11,943 nucleotides of DNA from Candidatus Sulfotelmatobacter sp. (GTDB lineage: Bacteria; Acidobacteriota; Terriglobia; Terriglobales; Acidobacteriaceae): NCBI GenBank assembly GCA_030045935.1, contig JASIEN010000325.1:1-11943 (forward strand). Direction: 5' to 3'. Positions 1 to 7,538 of this stretch are shown in pieces. Numbering within the stretch: the stretch's first letter is position 1; every line of letters begins with the position of its first letter. The position numbers and the translations under genes are program-made. Below the pieces are notes generated by a model, which worked only from the letters and a program-made list of their open reading frames with translations, did not search any database and was not told the DNA's origin.

Positions 1-1
1 A

Positions 2-907
2 GAAGCGATGGAAAAAATTGCCAAGGTCGCTCCGAGCGATGCCACAGTGCTATTGCTGGGCGAGACAGGCACTGGCAAGGAACTGGCGGCACGCGCTCTG
101 CATCGCATGAGTCGACGTCACGCGAAGAGCTTCATTAAGGTAAACTGCGCTGCCATTCCTTCCGGCCTGCTGGAAAGCGAATTGTTCGGACACGAGAAGG
201 GAGCATTCACCGGGGCCCTCGGCCGAAAGGTAGGCCGCCTGGAACTGGCAGATGGGGGTACGCTCTTCCTAGACGAAATCGGAGATATTCCATTGAGCCT
301 TCAGCCCAAACTGCTGCGTGCCCTGCAAGAAATGGAGTTCGAGCGCCTGGGCAGCACGCAGACGTTAAAGGTAAATTTCCGGCTGGTGGCCGCTACAAAC
401 CACGATTTATTGCAGAGCATGAAAGCCGGCCGGTTTCGCAGCGACCTTTACTACCGGCTCCACGTATTTCCTATAGTTCTACCGCCCCTGCGGGAGCGGC
501 GCGAAGACGTTCCTGCTTTGATCGAGCATTTCGTGCGAATCTTTGCCCATAAGATGAATAAATCGATCACCAGCATTCCAACCAAAACCATGGAAGAACT
601 GATCCGCTGGGATTGGCCGGGAAACGTTCGTGAGCTGGAGAACTTTATCGAGCGCTCGGTGATTCTGACCCCAGGCTCGGTCTTGCAGGCGCCCTTGTCC
701 GAATTGGTGACAGCCGAGGTCACGAGCGATCTGCTGCGCGACATAGATCGCAACCGCATTTTACAGGTACTGCGCGAATGTGGTGGCCGGCTCGGCGGAC
801 CGCAGGGCGCCGCCGCGCGCCTCGGGTTGAAACGGACAACCTTGCAGTCGAAACTGGACCAGATGGGAATTAAACCTGTGAAATATCGCAACACCGCCAA
901 CGATTGA
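2..907 (+). CDS. sigma-54-dependent transcriptional regulator (FhlA/NtrC-type), 3' part
   Basis: This is an enhancer-binding ATPase that remodels sigma-54 RNA polymerase. Numbered from the Met at position 8, it shows Walker A GETGTGKE (18-25), the sigma-54 contact loop GAFTGA (65-70), Walker B TLFLDE (85-90), an arginine-finger region RFRSDLYYRL (142-151) and the sensor II stretch WPGNVREL (203-210). A Fis-type helix-turn-helix with GGPQGAAARLGLKRTTLQSK follows (about 249-283); the GGP-GAAARLGL-KRTTLQ form is typical of FhlA-like regulators. The frame is open to the window edge and the first visible residues are already inside the AAA+ domain. The Met at position 8 is therefore almost surely internal, and the sensory domain (GAF, PAS or receiver) lies outside the window. 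The gene ends 44 bp from the convergent receptor gene. Its target and signal cannot be told from this part. Confidence 0.93.
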   Translation, partial: EAMEKIAKVAPSDATVLLLGETGTGKELAARALHRMSRRHAKSFIKVNCAAIPSGLLESELFGHEKGAFTGALGRKVGRLELADGGTLFLDEIGDIPLSLQPKLLRALQEMEFERLGSTQTLKVNFRLVAATNHDLLQSMKAGRFRSDLYYRLHVFPIVLPPLRERREDVPALIEHFVRIFAHKMNKSITSIPTKTMEELIRWDWPGNVRELENFIERSVILTPGSVLQAPLSELVTAEVTSDLLRDIDRNRILQVLRECGGRLGGPQGAAARLGLKRTTLQSKLDQMGIKPVKYRNTAND

Positions 908-951
908 AATACAGTGCCGGGCGAATTGCAACCTGCTTTCCCTTCCTCACC

Positions 952-3900
952 TCAAAAATAGAATTTCATCGCGAACTGGATGAAGCGTGGATCGCGCGCC
1001 GCCTGCGGTTGGCCGAATTGTGGGGTGCCGAACTCGACCGCGACCGGTTCCTGGCTGATTTCCCCGAATTGTCCCAGAAGCAGGTTTGGGTGGTTCCAGA
1101 TGTTGAAGAAGTCAGCGCGAAACTCAGCACGCATCTCCTCTCGGATCGGAAACAGTTTGGCTACGGTAAAGTCCCAGTCTTGCAGACCAGGGCCGCGAAC
1201 GATGTTGCGGCCGGCATCGCCGAAGGTGAAAAAAATGCTGTTATCGACAAAAGCGCAGGTATTGAATACGGTCCCGGCTGGGCATGGCTTGCTGTTGGGA
1301 TTGGCCACGACATTGGGCCGCACTTCGTAATAACCCACCGTTCCCCCACCGTCGGCAGTAGAAACATTCGTGATGGAATCCGTCACGGTGAACCAGTTCC
1401 CGGTCTGGACACTGGTAATGCCAGAGACCTGCCAATTGCCGATGATCTGATTCAGAACGCCAGTCGCCCCGGCCGCGAAACTCCTGCCGTGCCCGAAGGG
1501 CAGTTCATACGCATAGTTGACTACGAAACGCTGGCGCACATCGAAGTCGGAATTGCCGTATTCCAGCCAGGGATAGAGCTCATTGCGGAAGTCCCCGTTG
1601 TTCAATGAACCCAGGCTGGCGCTGGAAGCGTCATCGAGGGCGTGAGCGTAGGTGTAAGAGGCACCGAATTCCAATCCACGGGAGAGCCGTTTTTCCAGAT
1701 GCACTTGCAATGAGTTGTAGTTGGAGAAATCGTTGGACCGCAGCGTGTCAATGGCGGCATCAACAGCAGGAAAAGGGCGGCGCGGGGCAGTCGGACAGTT
1801 TTCCGGAGTGTTGCCATCGGTGGTGCAGAAAACTACATTCGGCTGTGCCTGATTGCCGTTGTACATACCGTACAGGTCGGAGCCGTGCGATCCGGCATAA
1901 GAAATGTCCAGCAACATGTTGGCGGGCAACTGATACTGAAATCCAAAATGCCATTGCTGCACAAATGGCGTCTTCAATGGCGAGCTTTCAGAAAACAGCG
2001 TGGGCGTGTTCGGATCGATCAGTGAGTCGGCAGGAAAGCCTTGATACAGATTGCTGAGCGGGATATTTTCCGGGCCGATGACTGCGCAGTTGGGCTGGTT
2101 GGCAGCGGAATTTGCCGCCGGCAGGCCACACGGCTGCGTGAACTGCTCGGTCACGAAAAATGGCGGATTGAAACCCGGGCTGGGGTTGGAGAACGGTCCA
2201 TTTTCTTCTCCACCGTAAAAGATACCGTAGCCGGCGCGCAAGACGAGCTTGTCAGCCATCTGATAAGCAAATCCGATGCGTGGCGCGAAATCGGTGAGGT
2301 CGGGAGAAACCAACCCCGGGCTGCCCGTGGCCAGAATGGGGATGATGGTCGAAAGCGTTGGCGTCAACGTGGCGGTCTGGCCCTTGGGGACGATCAGCGA
2401 GTCATTCGCATAATCGAAATTCGCTTCTTCGTTACCGCTGGCCTTCACCATGGTGAACAGTTCATAACGTAGGCCAAGGTTCAACGTCAGCTTTGGCGTT
2501 GCGCGGAAATCGTCCTGCGCGAAAAACGCATAGTCGCCGCGATGGTAGTCGACATTGTGCTCATTGGTGATGGTTGCGCCGTCAGTCAGCCCGAGCAGGA
2601 AAGTGGCAAAGGCTTCGCCGCCCGTGGTCGGGGCGGCGGCATTGTCGGTGAGGTCGCTGGCAAAATCCATGGTTCCGCGCGAGGCGGCCGGTTGAAAGAT
2701 CGTGAATTGAATGTGGCGCAGTTCAGTTCCGAATTTCATGGAATGGCGTCCGTAAACCTTGGTCAAATTCTCAGCGATCACAAATGCGTTCTGCTTCTCG
2801 ATGGAGGGCAGAAATGTGGAACTGCCAATCGCGGTGGTTCCATCGTCGATGGTGATGCTGGGCAAGCCGCCGTTGTTCGGACCGAAAGGCACGCCCGGAA
2901 AACCGAGCTGCGCCGCAACATCGACGTTGTCGTTCAGTTGAAAACGGTGCGAGTTGATGCGGTTGTAACCGAGCCGGAACTCGTTCACCATGTTCGACGA
3001 GAACACGTGGGTTTCGCTAATGGCTGCACTGCGATAGGAGTTCTCCTGGTAACCATCCTGGAATGACCCTCCATCCAGGGCATTGTTGAAAGGAGACGGA
3101 ATGAAGCTGGGCTGGTCTTCGTAGCTGACCCGGCCAAACAGCGAGTCTTTGTCGCTGATTTTGTGGTCGATACGTACGTCGAAATTGTTCTGGTCGAAAT
3201 TTTTCTTGGGTTCGGAAAGAAAATTAGAACCGTTTAGCGTCGTATTCGGCGTCGGAAACAGCGCTGAAATCCGCGCCGCCAAGGGATCGATGGCGGTATT
3301 CAGCCCGGCGTTTCCAGTGAAAATGTTCGTCGGGTTGCCAGACGCATCCGTACCGATAGGCACCCCGCAATAGCCGTCGGGATTGAGCGTTGAAACCTGG
3401 GTCAGATAAGTGTTGAAGATTTCGCCTTGATAAGTCGGGTGGCCGTTACAGTCGACGGCGACCTGACTGGTAGGATTACCGTTCATGTCAACGGCCATGA
3501 CCGGAGTGCTCGTCAAAAATGCAGAGAAGTTGCCCCCGATCTCGGCCGGTGTCGGCACCAAAGACAATTGCGGCAGCGCCTGCCGGATGCGCAGGCCTTC
3601 ATAGTCTCCAAAAAAGAAAGTGCGGTTCTTGATAATAGGGCCGCCCAGCGTACCGCCGAACTGGTTTTGCTGATATGGCTGCCTCCCGAAAATATCGAAG
3701 TCATTGCGCGCGTCGAGCACGTCGTTCCTGAAGAATTCCCATACATCCCCATGAAACTGGTTCGTTCCCGACTTGATGACCGCATTCATCACCGCGCCAT
3801 TGCCGCGTCCGAATTCGGCACTGTAGGCGTTGGTCTGCACTTTAAATTCCGCCAGCGCGTCGACCGAAGGCTGAATTACATAGGCGCTGCCATTTAACAG

Positions 3901-4554
3901 ATCGCCCAGATCGGAATTGTTGTCGATACCATCGAGTTGAAAATTGTTTTGCAGTGAGCGGGCTCCATTAGAACTGAAGCCATAAGTCGTTTCCACTCGT
4001 GAACCCGGCTCGCTCGTGGCCACGCCGGCGCCGAGCAATGCCAACTGAGCATAGTTGCGGCCATTCAGCGGTAGCGTTTCAATCGTGTGTGCGTCTTGCA
4101 CCTGACCGAGGTCCGACGTTTCGGTTTCCAGTTGCGGGCCTTGGGTCGTGATGGTCATGGTTTCGGAAATCGTCCCGACTTGCAGCGTGACATCGACAGC
4201 CGGCCGCTCCTGCACATCGACCTTCACCGGTCCGGCGGTCGCCTTCTTGAAGCCTTGTTTTTCGATCTTTATCTGATAGCGGCCGACTTTTAACGGGTTG
4301 GCGATATATTCACCCTCGGCATTAGTCTGGGTGACGAAATCCGCTCCCCGATCGATATCGGTAACTGTCACCTTTGCGCCCGACACAACCGCGCCGCTTG
4401 CATCGCGGACAACCCCGGTGATGCTGCCGGTGTCTTTCTGCCCGTAAGCGGCAATCGTTGCCAGCAGGAAGGTGAGAGCAACCAAGGAAAGCCGAAAGGC
4501 GATCTTGTGCGAACAGATGGAACGCGATGAGGGATACTGTGACGACGGGTTCAT
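952..4554 (-). CDS. Oar-like TonB-dependent outer-membrane receptor
   Basis: A 1,200-residue outer-membrane beta-barrel receptor that would import a large or scarce substrate using TonB energy. A positively charged N-terminus and hydrophobic stretch (about 19-37, ending ATIAAYGQ) form a signal peptide. A carboxypeptidase-regulatory-like beta-sandwich follows (about 42-128, starting GSITGVVRDASGA). The plug (about 150-265) contains LPLNGRNYAQLALL, NFQLDGIDNN and SAEFGRGNGAVMNAVIKSGTN, all typical of the acidobacterial Oar-like group. The rest is barrel, ending in an aromatic FYF as outer-membrane proteins usually do. The ATG at 4554 is chosen because an AAAAGGGGG ribosome site (4561-4569) lies 6 nt before it. 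Starts further up (4587, 4611) lack such a site, and 4611 would overlap the upstream agaS-like gene. No SusD partner is present, which is usual for this phylum. The substrate is unknown. Confidence 0.93.
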   Translation of the reverse strand: MNPSSQYPSSRSICSHKIAFRLSLVALTFLLATIAAYGQKDTGSITGVVRDASGAVVSGAKVTVTDIDRGADFVTQTNAEGEYIANPLKVGRYQIKIEKQGFKKATAGPVKVDVQERPAVDVTLQVGTISETMTITTQGPQLETETSDLGQVQDAHTIETLPLNGRNYAQLALLGAGVATSEPGSRVETTYGFSSNGARSLQNNFQLDGIDNNSDLGDLLNGSAYVIQPSVDALAEFKVQTNAYSAEFGRGNGAVMNAVIKSGTNQFHGDVWEFFRNDVLDARNDFDIFGRQPYQQNQFGGTLGGPIIKNRTFFFGDYEGLRIRQALPQLSLVPTPAEIGGNFSAFLTSTPVMAVDMNGNPTSQVAVDCNGHPTYQGEIFNTYLTQVSTLNPDGYCGVPIGTDASGNPTNIFTGNAGLNTAIDPLAARISALFPTPNTTLNGSNFLSEPKKNFDQNNFDVRIDHKISDKDSLFGRVSYEDQPSFIPSPFNNALDGGSFQDGYQENSYRSAAISETHVFSSNMVNEFRLGYNRINSHRFQLNDNVDVAAQLGFPGVPFGPNNGGLPSITIDDGTTAIGSSTFLPSIEKQNAFVIAENLTKVYGRHSMKFGTELRHIQFTIFQPAASRGTMDFASDLTDNAAAPTTGGEAFATFLLGLTDGATITNEHNVDYHRGDYAFFAQDDFRATPKLTLNLGLRYELFTMVKASGNEEANFDYANDSLIVPKGQTATLTPTLSTIIPILATGSPGLVSPDLTDFAPRIGFAYQMADKLVLRAGYGIFYGGEENGPFSNPSPGFNPPFFVTEQFTQPCGLPAANSAANQPNCAVIGPENIPLSNLYQGFPADSLIDPNTPTLFSESSPLKTPFVQQWHFGFQYQLPANMLLDISYAGSHGSDLYGMYNGNQAQPNVVFCTTDGNTPENCPTAPRRPFPAVDAAIDTLRSNDFSNYNSLQVHLEKRLSRGLEFGASYTYAHALDDASSASLGSLNNGDFRNELYPWLEYGNSDFDVRQRFVVNYAYELPFGHGRSFAAGATGVLNQIIGNWQVSGITSVQTGNWFTVTDSITNVSTADGGGTVGYYEVRPNVVANPNSKPCPAGTVFNTCAFVDNSIFFTFGDAGRNIVRGPGLQDWDFTVAKLFPIREEMRAEFRADFFNIWNHPNLLLGQFGEISQEPVAVEFGTPQFGQPQAARDPRFIQFAMKFYF

Positions 4555-4560
4555 GGGTTT

Positions 4561-4569
4561 CCCCCTTTT
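4561..4569 (-). promoter_or_regulatory. ribosome binding site fixing the receptor start
   Basis: On the minus strand this reads AAAAGGGGG, followed by AAACCC and then ATG (4554). It selects Met-20 of the longest frame as the true start. It lies in the 25-bp gap after the agaS-like stop codon. Confidence 0.7.
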
Positions 4570-4579
4570 ATCTCGCTCT

Positions 4580-5755
4580 TCAAGCATGAATTCGTACGTC
4601 TTGCACCACACGGCTTATTGCACCAGTGGGGCTGGGACAATCGGGCTTCAAGCCGTGCCGCAGTGAAAAGAACAAGCCCAGCAGTTGCCCGAAAATCACG
4701 TCCAGCGGCGGACGATAATCATCGGCAAAGTTGGCTTCAACAGTGAGAACGTTCTCAGCGTACCCCGGCGTAATCGAATTCGGAGCGACTACGACGCGCT
4801 GCGCTGCCAGCTTCTTTCTGCCGATTTCTTTGAGCAGATCGAGTTCGTACGCGCGGATTTGCTCATCTCCAGACAAGAAAGCAACAAGCAAAGTCCGGCA
4901 ATCGAGAGCGGCCATCGGGCCGTGCCGAAGGCCGAGCGCCGATTCCGACATAGTGCGAACTTTCCCTCCGGTCAGTTCAAGGACCTTGAGCGCCGATTCC
5001 GTTGCTACTGCTTTCAATGGCCCTGAGCCGATGAAACAGATAGCGGAAAAATCTCCGTCGGCCAGTTCCTCGGCTTTCACGCCAGCCACTTCAATAAAAC
5101 CTGTTCCCGCCTGTACCAGTCGGCCAAGGATGACGCGGTAGGAATCCAGATCCTCGAAATGCGCCAGACAGTGGCCGAAAATCACCATGTTCGAAAACGA
5201 ACTGGTCATGGCCAGTCCGTTGTCGTGGGCGGCTTCAGGCAGCACGATTCCCAACGCCTGCTTGCGGCCGCCAATCAGGCGCAGCATGGGGGAATCCGGA
5301 TTGCAGTTCACAATCAAGTGATGAATGCAGGGATAATTCTTCAGCCCCCGCTCGAGGACTGCAATTCCCTCAGGACTCTCACCCGATCGCGAAAAAGAAA
5401 TCCAGAGATAGGGCCGTTCTTCCAGCAAAAACTCACGGGTATGAGTAAGCAGATCGGTGCTGGGAACAGCGAGCACTTCGCACTGCCAGCAGCGTCGTAA
5501 CAATTGCGCCAGCGACCGGCCGATGTAGTCGGATGTTCCGGCGCCAACCAGAAAAACCGTTGGGCGCGTTACTGGATCCGAAGCGATGCCGGTAGCCTGC
5601 AGGAATTGGAGAATCTTCTGCCGCTGCTGACGAAAAACATCGTATGTAGACAACCAGGTCTGCGGCTGTTGCGCGATTTCCTTGGGCGTGTGCTCCAACC
5701 CGCGCCCTTGCTTTTCAGCTTGTGGAAGCGCAAGAAGTGAGTTGAGAGGGTTCAT
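4580..5755 (-). CDS. agaS: AgaS-type SIS-domain sugar-phosphate isomerase/deaminase
   Basis: A 391-residue double-SIS-domain protein resembling AgaS, the galactosamine-6-phosphate deaminase/isomerase. The first SIS domain has FLVGAGTSDYIGRSLA (68-83) and WISFSRSGESPEG (118-130), the Ser-rich phosphosugar loop. AMTSSFSNM (182-190) is a family signature. The second SIS domain has CFIGSGPLKAVATESALKVL (240-259), then GLRHGP (275-280), and the C-terminus has PDCPSPTGAISRVVQDVRIH, as in AgaS. Length matches the family (about 385). The start is Met at 5755. The frame is open further to 5848, but those 31 residues are a hydrophobic run unlike the family and lie over the AT-rich presumed promoter. 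No strong Shine-Dalgarno is seen. The receptor gene follows after 25 bp, so the two are probably co-transcribed. SIS specificity is hard to read from motifs, so another amino-sugar or ketose phosphate substrate is possible. Confidence 0.88.
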   Translation of the reverse strand: MNPLNSLLALPQAEKQGRGLEHTPKEIAQQPQTWLSTYDVFRQQRQKILQFLQATGIASDPVTRPTVFLVGAGTSDYIGRSLAQLLRRCWQCEVLAVPSTDLLTHTREFLLEERPYLWISFSRSGESPEGIAVLERGLKNYPCIHHLIVNCNPDSPMLRLIGGRKQALGIVLPEAAHDNGLAMTSSFSNMVIFGHCLAHFEDLDSYRVILGRLVQAGTGFIEVAGVKAEELADGDFSAICFIGSGPLKAVATESALKVLELTGGKVRTMSESALGLRHGPMAALDCRTLLVAFLSGDEQIRAYELDLLKEIGRKKLAAQRVVVAPNSITPGYAENVLTVEANFADDYRPPLDVIFGQLLGLFFSLRHGLKPDCPSPTGAISRVVQDVRIHA

Positions 5756-5808
5756 TTTTGCCGGGAGCCAAATCCGCAATAAAACGAAACTAATACTAAC
5801 AAATAGCA

Positions 5809-5814
5809 AGTATA
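5809..5814 (-). promoter_or_regulatory. possible -10 box for the agaS-receptor operon
   Basis: The minus strand reads TATACT inside an AT-rich stretch (about 5775-5835), roughly 54 nt upstream of the agaS-like ATG. No good -35 box is found at 16-18 nt, so this is a weak call resting on the -10 match and local AT content. Confidence 0.25.
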
Positions 5815-5956
5815 AATGAAACCACAAAAAAGGTTGCCATAGGAACAAAACGAATCGTTCGCCTAAAGTGGCTTTCGCACGGCTGAGAGTCGCCGGCCGG
5901 AGAGGAAATGTCGGTTGAAGACGAATGGTTTTGCCCCAGCATTGGCGGCCTGACTC

Positions 5957-5980
5957 GCTGACGGCTCAGCAAAGTTTTTT
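5957..5980 (+). terminator. terminator-like hairpin with T-tract, no gene upstream on this strand
   Basis: A perfect 5-bp stem GCTGA/TCAGC with a CGGC loop (5957-5970) is followed by AAAG and six T (5975-5980). The gap between stem and T-tract and the short stem make it weak. No plus-strand gene precedes it: everything upstream to position 952 is coded on the minus strand. It would only make sense as the end of a small RNA, or as chance. The T-tract also overlaps the palindrome and possible -35 box of the next ORF. Confidence 0.25.
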
Positions 5981-5999
5981 GTACAAAACGAGGCGTTTT
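5977..5999. promoter_or_regulatory. overlapping palindromes, operator-like
   Basis: Two inverted repeats share bases. TTTTGTACAAAA (5977-5988) is a perfect 12-bp palindrome. AAAACG-agg-CGTTTT (5985-5999) is a perfect 6-bp inverted repeat with a 3-bp centre. They fall between the possible -35 (TTGTAC) and -10 (TAAGAT) of the small ORF at 6017, where a repressor would block polymerase. No regulator can be named. Confidence 0.4.
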
Positions 6000-6009
6000 A
6001 GGCTAAGAT
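5979..6009 (+). promoter_or_regulatory. possible promoter of the 32-residue ORF
   Basis: TTGTAC (5979-5984) and TAAGAT (6004-6009) are separated by 19 bp, which is longer than ideal. The -10 box ends 7 bp before the ATG at 6017. Transcription would therefore begin at or next to the start codon, giving a leaderless message; no ribosome site is visible before that ATG. Confidence 0.3.
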
Positions 6010-6016
6010 TTGGGCC

Positions 6017-6115
6017 ATGCCAATGCAGAAAAAAACCGGGATGAGCGATTCGTCACTGTGGATTATTGCGATCGTGCTTTTTGCGATCGCGGCACTGACT
6101 TACTTCAAGAGATAA
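6017..6115 (+). CDS. hypothetical small single-span membrane protein (32 residues)
   Basis: The ORF encodes 32 residues: a short polar, basic N-terminus (MPMQKKTGMSDSS), one hydrophobic segment LWIIAIVLFAIAALTYF (14-30) and a Lys-Arg end before TAA. The layout of one membrane helix ending in basic residues is like many real bacterial small proteins. ATG at 6017 has no Shine-Dalgarno; Met-9 (6041), preceded by ACCGGG, is an alternative start giving 24 residues. A possible promoter with palindromes lies just upstream. Two possible overlapping hairpins follow (CCGGCC-gat-GGCTGG at 6134-6148 and GGCGG/CCGCC at 6147-6163). It is not part of the neighbouring operons, which run on the other strand. 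No family is recognised, and a chance ORF cannot be ruled out. Confidence 0.45.
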   Translation: MPMQKKTGMSDSSLWIIAIVLFAIAALTYFKR

Positions 6116-6248
6116 TTCGCAGTCATCCACGGACCGGCCGATGGCTGGCGGGCGTAGACCGCCTAGTCCTAGTATTTTGGCGTGTCGGGTGAGTATCTTA
6201 TTCGAGTCTTGAATTCCGCAAACTGAATGGGGCACGCCGAACGCCTAG

Positions 6249-7487
6249 CTATTCTCTCCACCGTTTGAACAGCAGCGCCCCATTTGTCCCACCAAAGCCG
6301 AAGGAGTTCGACATGGCATATTCGACATCGGCTTTGCGGGCATGGTTGGGAACGAAATCCATGCCGGCGGTCTCGGGATCCTGATTCTCAAGATTGACGG
6401 TCGGCGGCAAAATCTGATCACGCAGGGCGAGAATTGTGATGCCAGCTTCCAGACCACCGGCTCCGCCAAGCAGGTGCCCCGTCATCGATTTTGTGGAACT
6501 GACGGCGATTTTGTGCCCACCGAAAAAATTGCGGATTGCGTGTGCCTCGAGCGTGTCGCCGATTGGCGTCGAAGTTCCATGGGCATTGATGTAACCCACT
6601 TTGTCAGGGCAAATGCCGGCGTCGCGCACCGCATTGCGCATCACGCGATAACCACCTTCGTGCTCGGGAGCAGGCTGGGTCATGTGATACGCATCGCCGG
6701 ACATGCCATAGCCGGCAACCTCGGCAATAATCGGTGCGCCGCGTCTTTTGGCGTGCTCAAGCTCCTCCAGAATCATGATACCGGCGCCTTCGCCCATCAC
6801 GAATCCATCGCGATCGCGGTCCCACGGGCGGCTGGCCTTTTCGGGCTCATGATTTCGCGTTGAAAGCGCCCGCATGGCGGCGAATCCGCCCACACCCATG
6901 GGAGTGATCGCAGCCTCAGAACCGCCGGCGATCATGACGTCGGCATCATTGTGCTGAATGATCCGGAACGAATCGCCAATCGAATGAGCGCTGGTTGTGC
7001 ATGCCGTGGCCGTCGCCTCATTCGGCCCTTTGGCCCCGTATCGCATGGAAACCTGGCCAGCCGCAAGATTAATGATGGCGGAAGGAATAAAGAAAGGTGA
7101 GATCTTGCGCGGGCCGCCCTCCATCAAGTTGGTGTGCTCGCGCTCGATGATGTCGAAACCACCGATCCCCGAGCCAATGTGCACGCCGACGCGCTCGGCA
7201 TTCTCAGCGGTGATTCTCAACCCCGACACCTTCATCGCTTCGTCCGACGCGGCCATCGCCAGGTGGATGAAGCGCGCCATTTTCTTGATTTCTTTTTTCT
7301 CGATGAAGTTCAGAGGATCGAAGTTCTTGACTTCTGCGGCGATCTGGCAGGCGAAATTGCCGCTATCGAATTGAGCGATGCGGGCAACGCCGCTCTTACC
7401 CGCCAGCAAGCCCTGCCAAACCTCTTCGGTGGTGTTGCCCACACCACAAATCAGGCCGAGCCCTGTGACTACAACCCTGCGTGCCAA
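6249..7487 (-). CDS. fabF: beta-ketoacyl-ACP synthase II
   Basis: A 412-residue cytosolic condensing enzyme that extends acyl-ACP with malonyl-ACP in type II fatty-acid synthesis. The catalytic triad is visible: Cys163 in TATACTTSAHSIG, His303 in YINAHGTSTPIGD and His338 in STKSMTGH, with Lys333 nearby. The C-terminal glycine-rich NSFGFGGTNGALLF is also present. Length and N-terminus (RRVVVTGLGLICGVG) match the family, which fixes the start at 7487, where the codon is TTG. There is no in-frame ATG between the acpP stop codon and this point. A GGGAAAGG element lies about 11 nt upstream, and a 12-codon ORF ends 1 nt before the TTG. It follows acpP by 51 bp on the same strand, a common operon arrangement that pairs the enzyme with its carrier protein. 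Confidence 0.97.
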   Translation of the reverse strand: MARRVVVTGLGLICGVGNTTEEVWQGLLAGKSGVARIAQFDSGNFACQIAAEVKNFDPLNFIEKKEIKKMARFIHLAMAASDEAMKVSGLRITAENAERVGVHIGSGIGGFDIIEREHTNLMEGGPRKISPFFIPSAIINLAAGQVSMRYGAKGPNEATATACTTSAHSIGDSFRIIQHNDADVMIAGGSEAAITPMGVGGFAAMRALSTRNHEPEKASRPWDRDRDGFVMGEGAGIMILEELEHAKRRGAPIIAEVAGYGMSGDAYHMTQPAPEHEGGYRVMRNAVRDAGICPDKVGYINAHGTSTPIGDTLEAHAIRNFFGGHKIAVSSTKSMTGHLLGGAGGLEAGITILALRDQILPPTVNLENQDPETAGMDFVPNHARKADVEYAMSNSFGFGGTNGALLFKRWRE

Positions 7488-7488
7488 C

Positions 7489-7527
7489 TTACTGGCCGCC
7501 TTTCCCGCTCTTGCAGAAGTGTGCCAT
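7489..7527 (-). other. 12-codon ORF abutting the fabF TTG start
   Basis: The minus strand in the acpP-fabF gap reads ATG GCA CAC TTC TGC AAG AGC GGG AAA GGC GGC CAG TAA (MAHFCKSGKGGQ). It starts 11 nt after the acpP stop codon and ends one base before the TTG of fabF, in another frame. It could pass ribosomes to the weak TTG start, or be chance in a short gap. No strong ribosome site precedes it. Confidence 0.25.
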
Positions 7528-7538
7528 CTCTGGTGAAA

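Noticed and set aside
2..907. FhlA-like regulator linked to selA through formate dehydrogenase biology
   Set aside because: The FhlA-type DNA-binding end is shared by many regulators. The sensory domain is outside the window, and nearly 10 kb of unrelated genes lie between.
904..4293. Several long plus-strand open frames (for example 904-1608, 1605-2057, 2542-3066, 3427-3897)
   Set aside because: They lie antisense to the receptor gene, show no domain features, and are composed as expected of shadows of a GC-biased coding strand.
4555..4611. Longer receptor start at 4587 or 4611
   Set aside because: Neither has a ribosome site, the start at 4611 would overlap the upstream gene, and both put extra charged residues before the signal peptide. 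ATG 4554 has a strong site.
5826..5840. TGGCAA...TTGT on the minus strand as a sigma-54 promoter for the agaS operon
   Set aside because: The spacing is off by one and the -12 GC is missing (GT instead), although a sigma-54 activator lies at the far end of the receptor gene.
5756..5848. N-terminal extension of the AgaS-like protein to 5848
   Set aside because: The extra 31 residues are hydrophobic and unlike the family. They come from AT-rich DNA that looks like a promoter.
5878..5900. CTGAGA motif suggesting a TPP riboswitch
   Set aside because: The second conserved half of the thiamine box (CTGATCTGGATAATGCC-like) is absent, and no thiamine gene follows.
7513..7528. TGGCACACTTCTGCA on the minus strand as a sigma-54 promoter before fabF
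   Set aside because: The GG-to-GC distance is one base short, which sigma-54 promoters do not tolerate, and acpP-fabF are expected to be co-transcribed.
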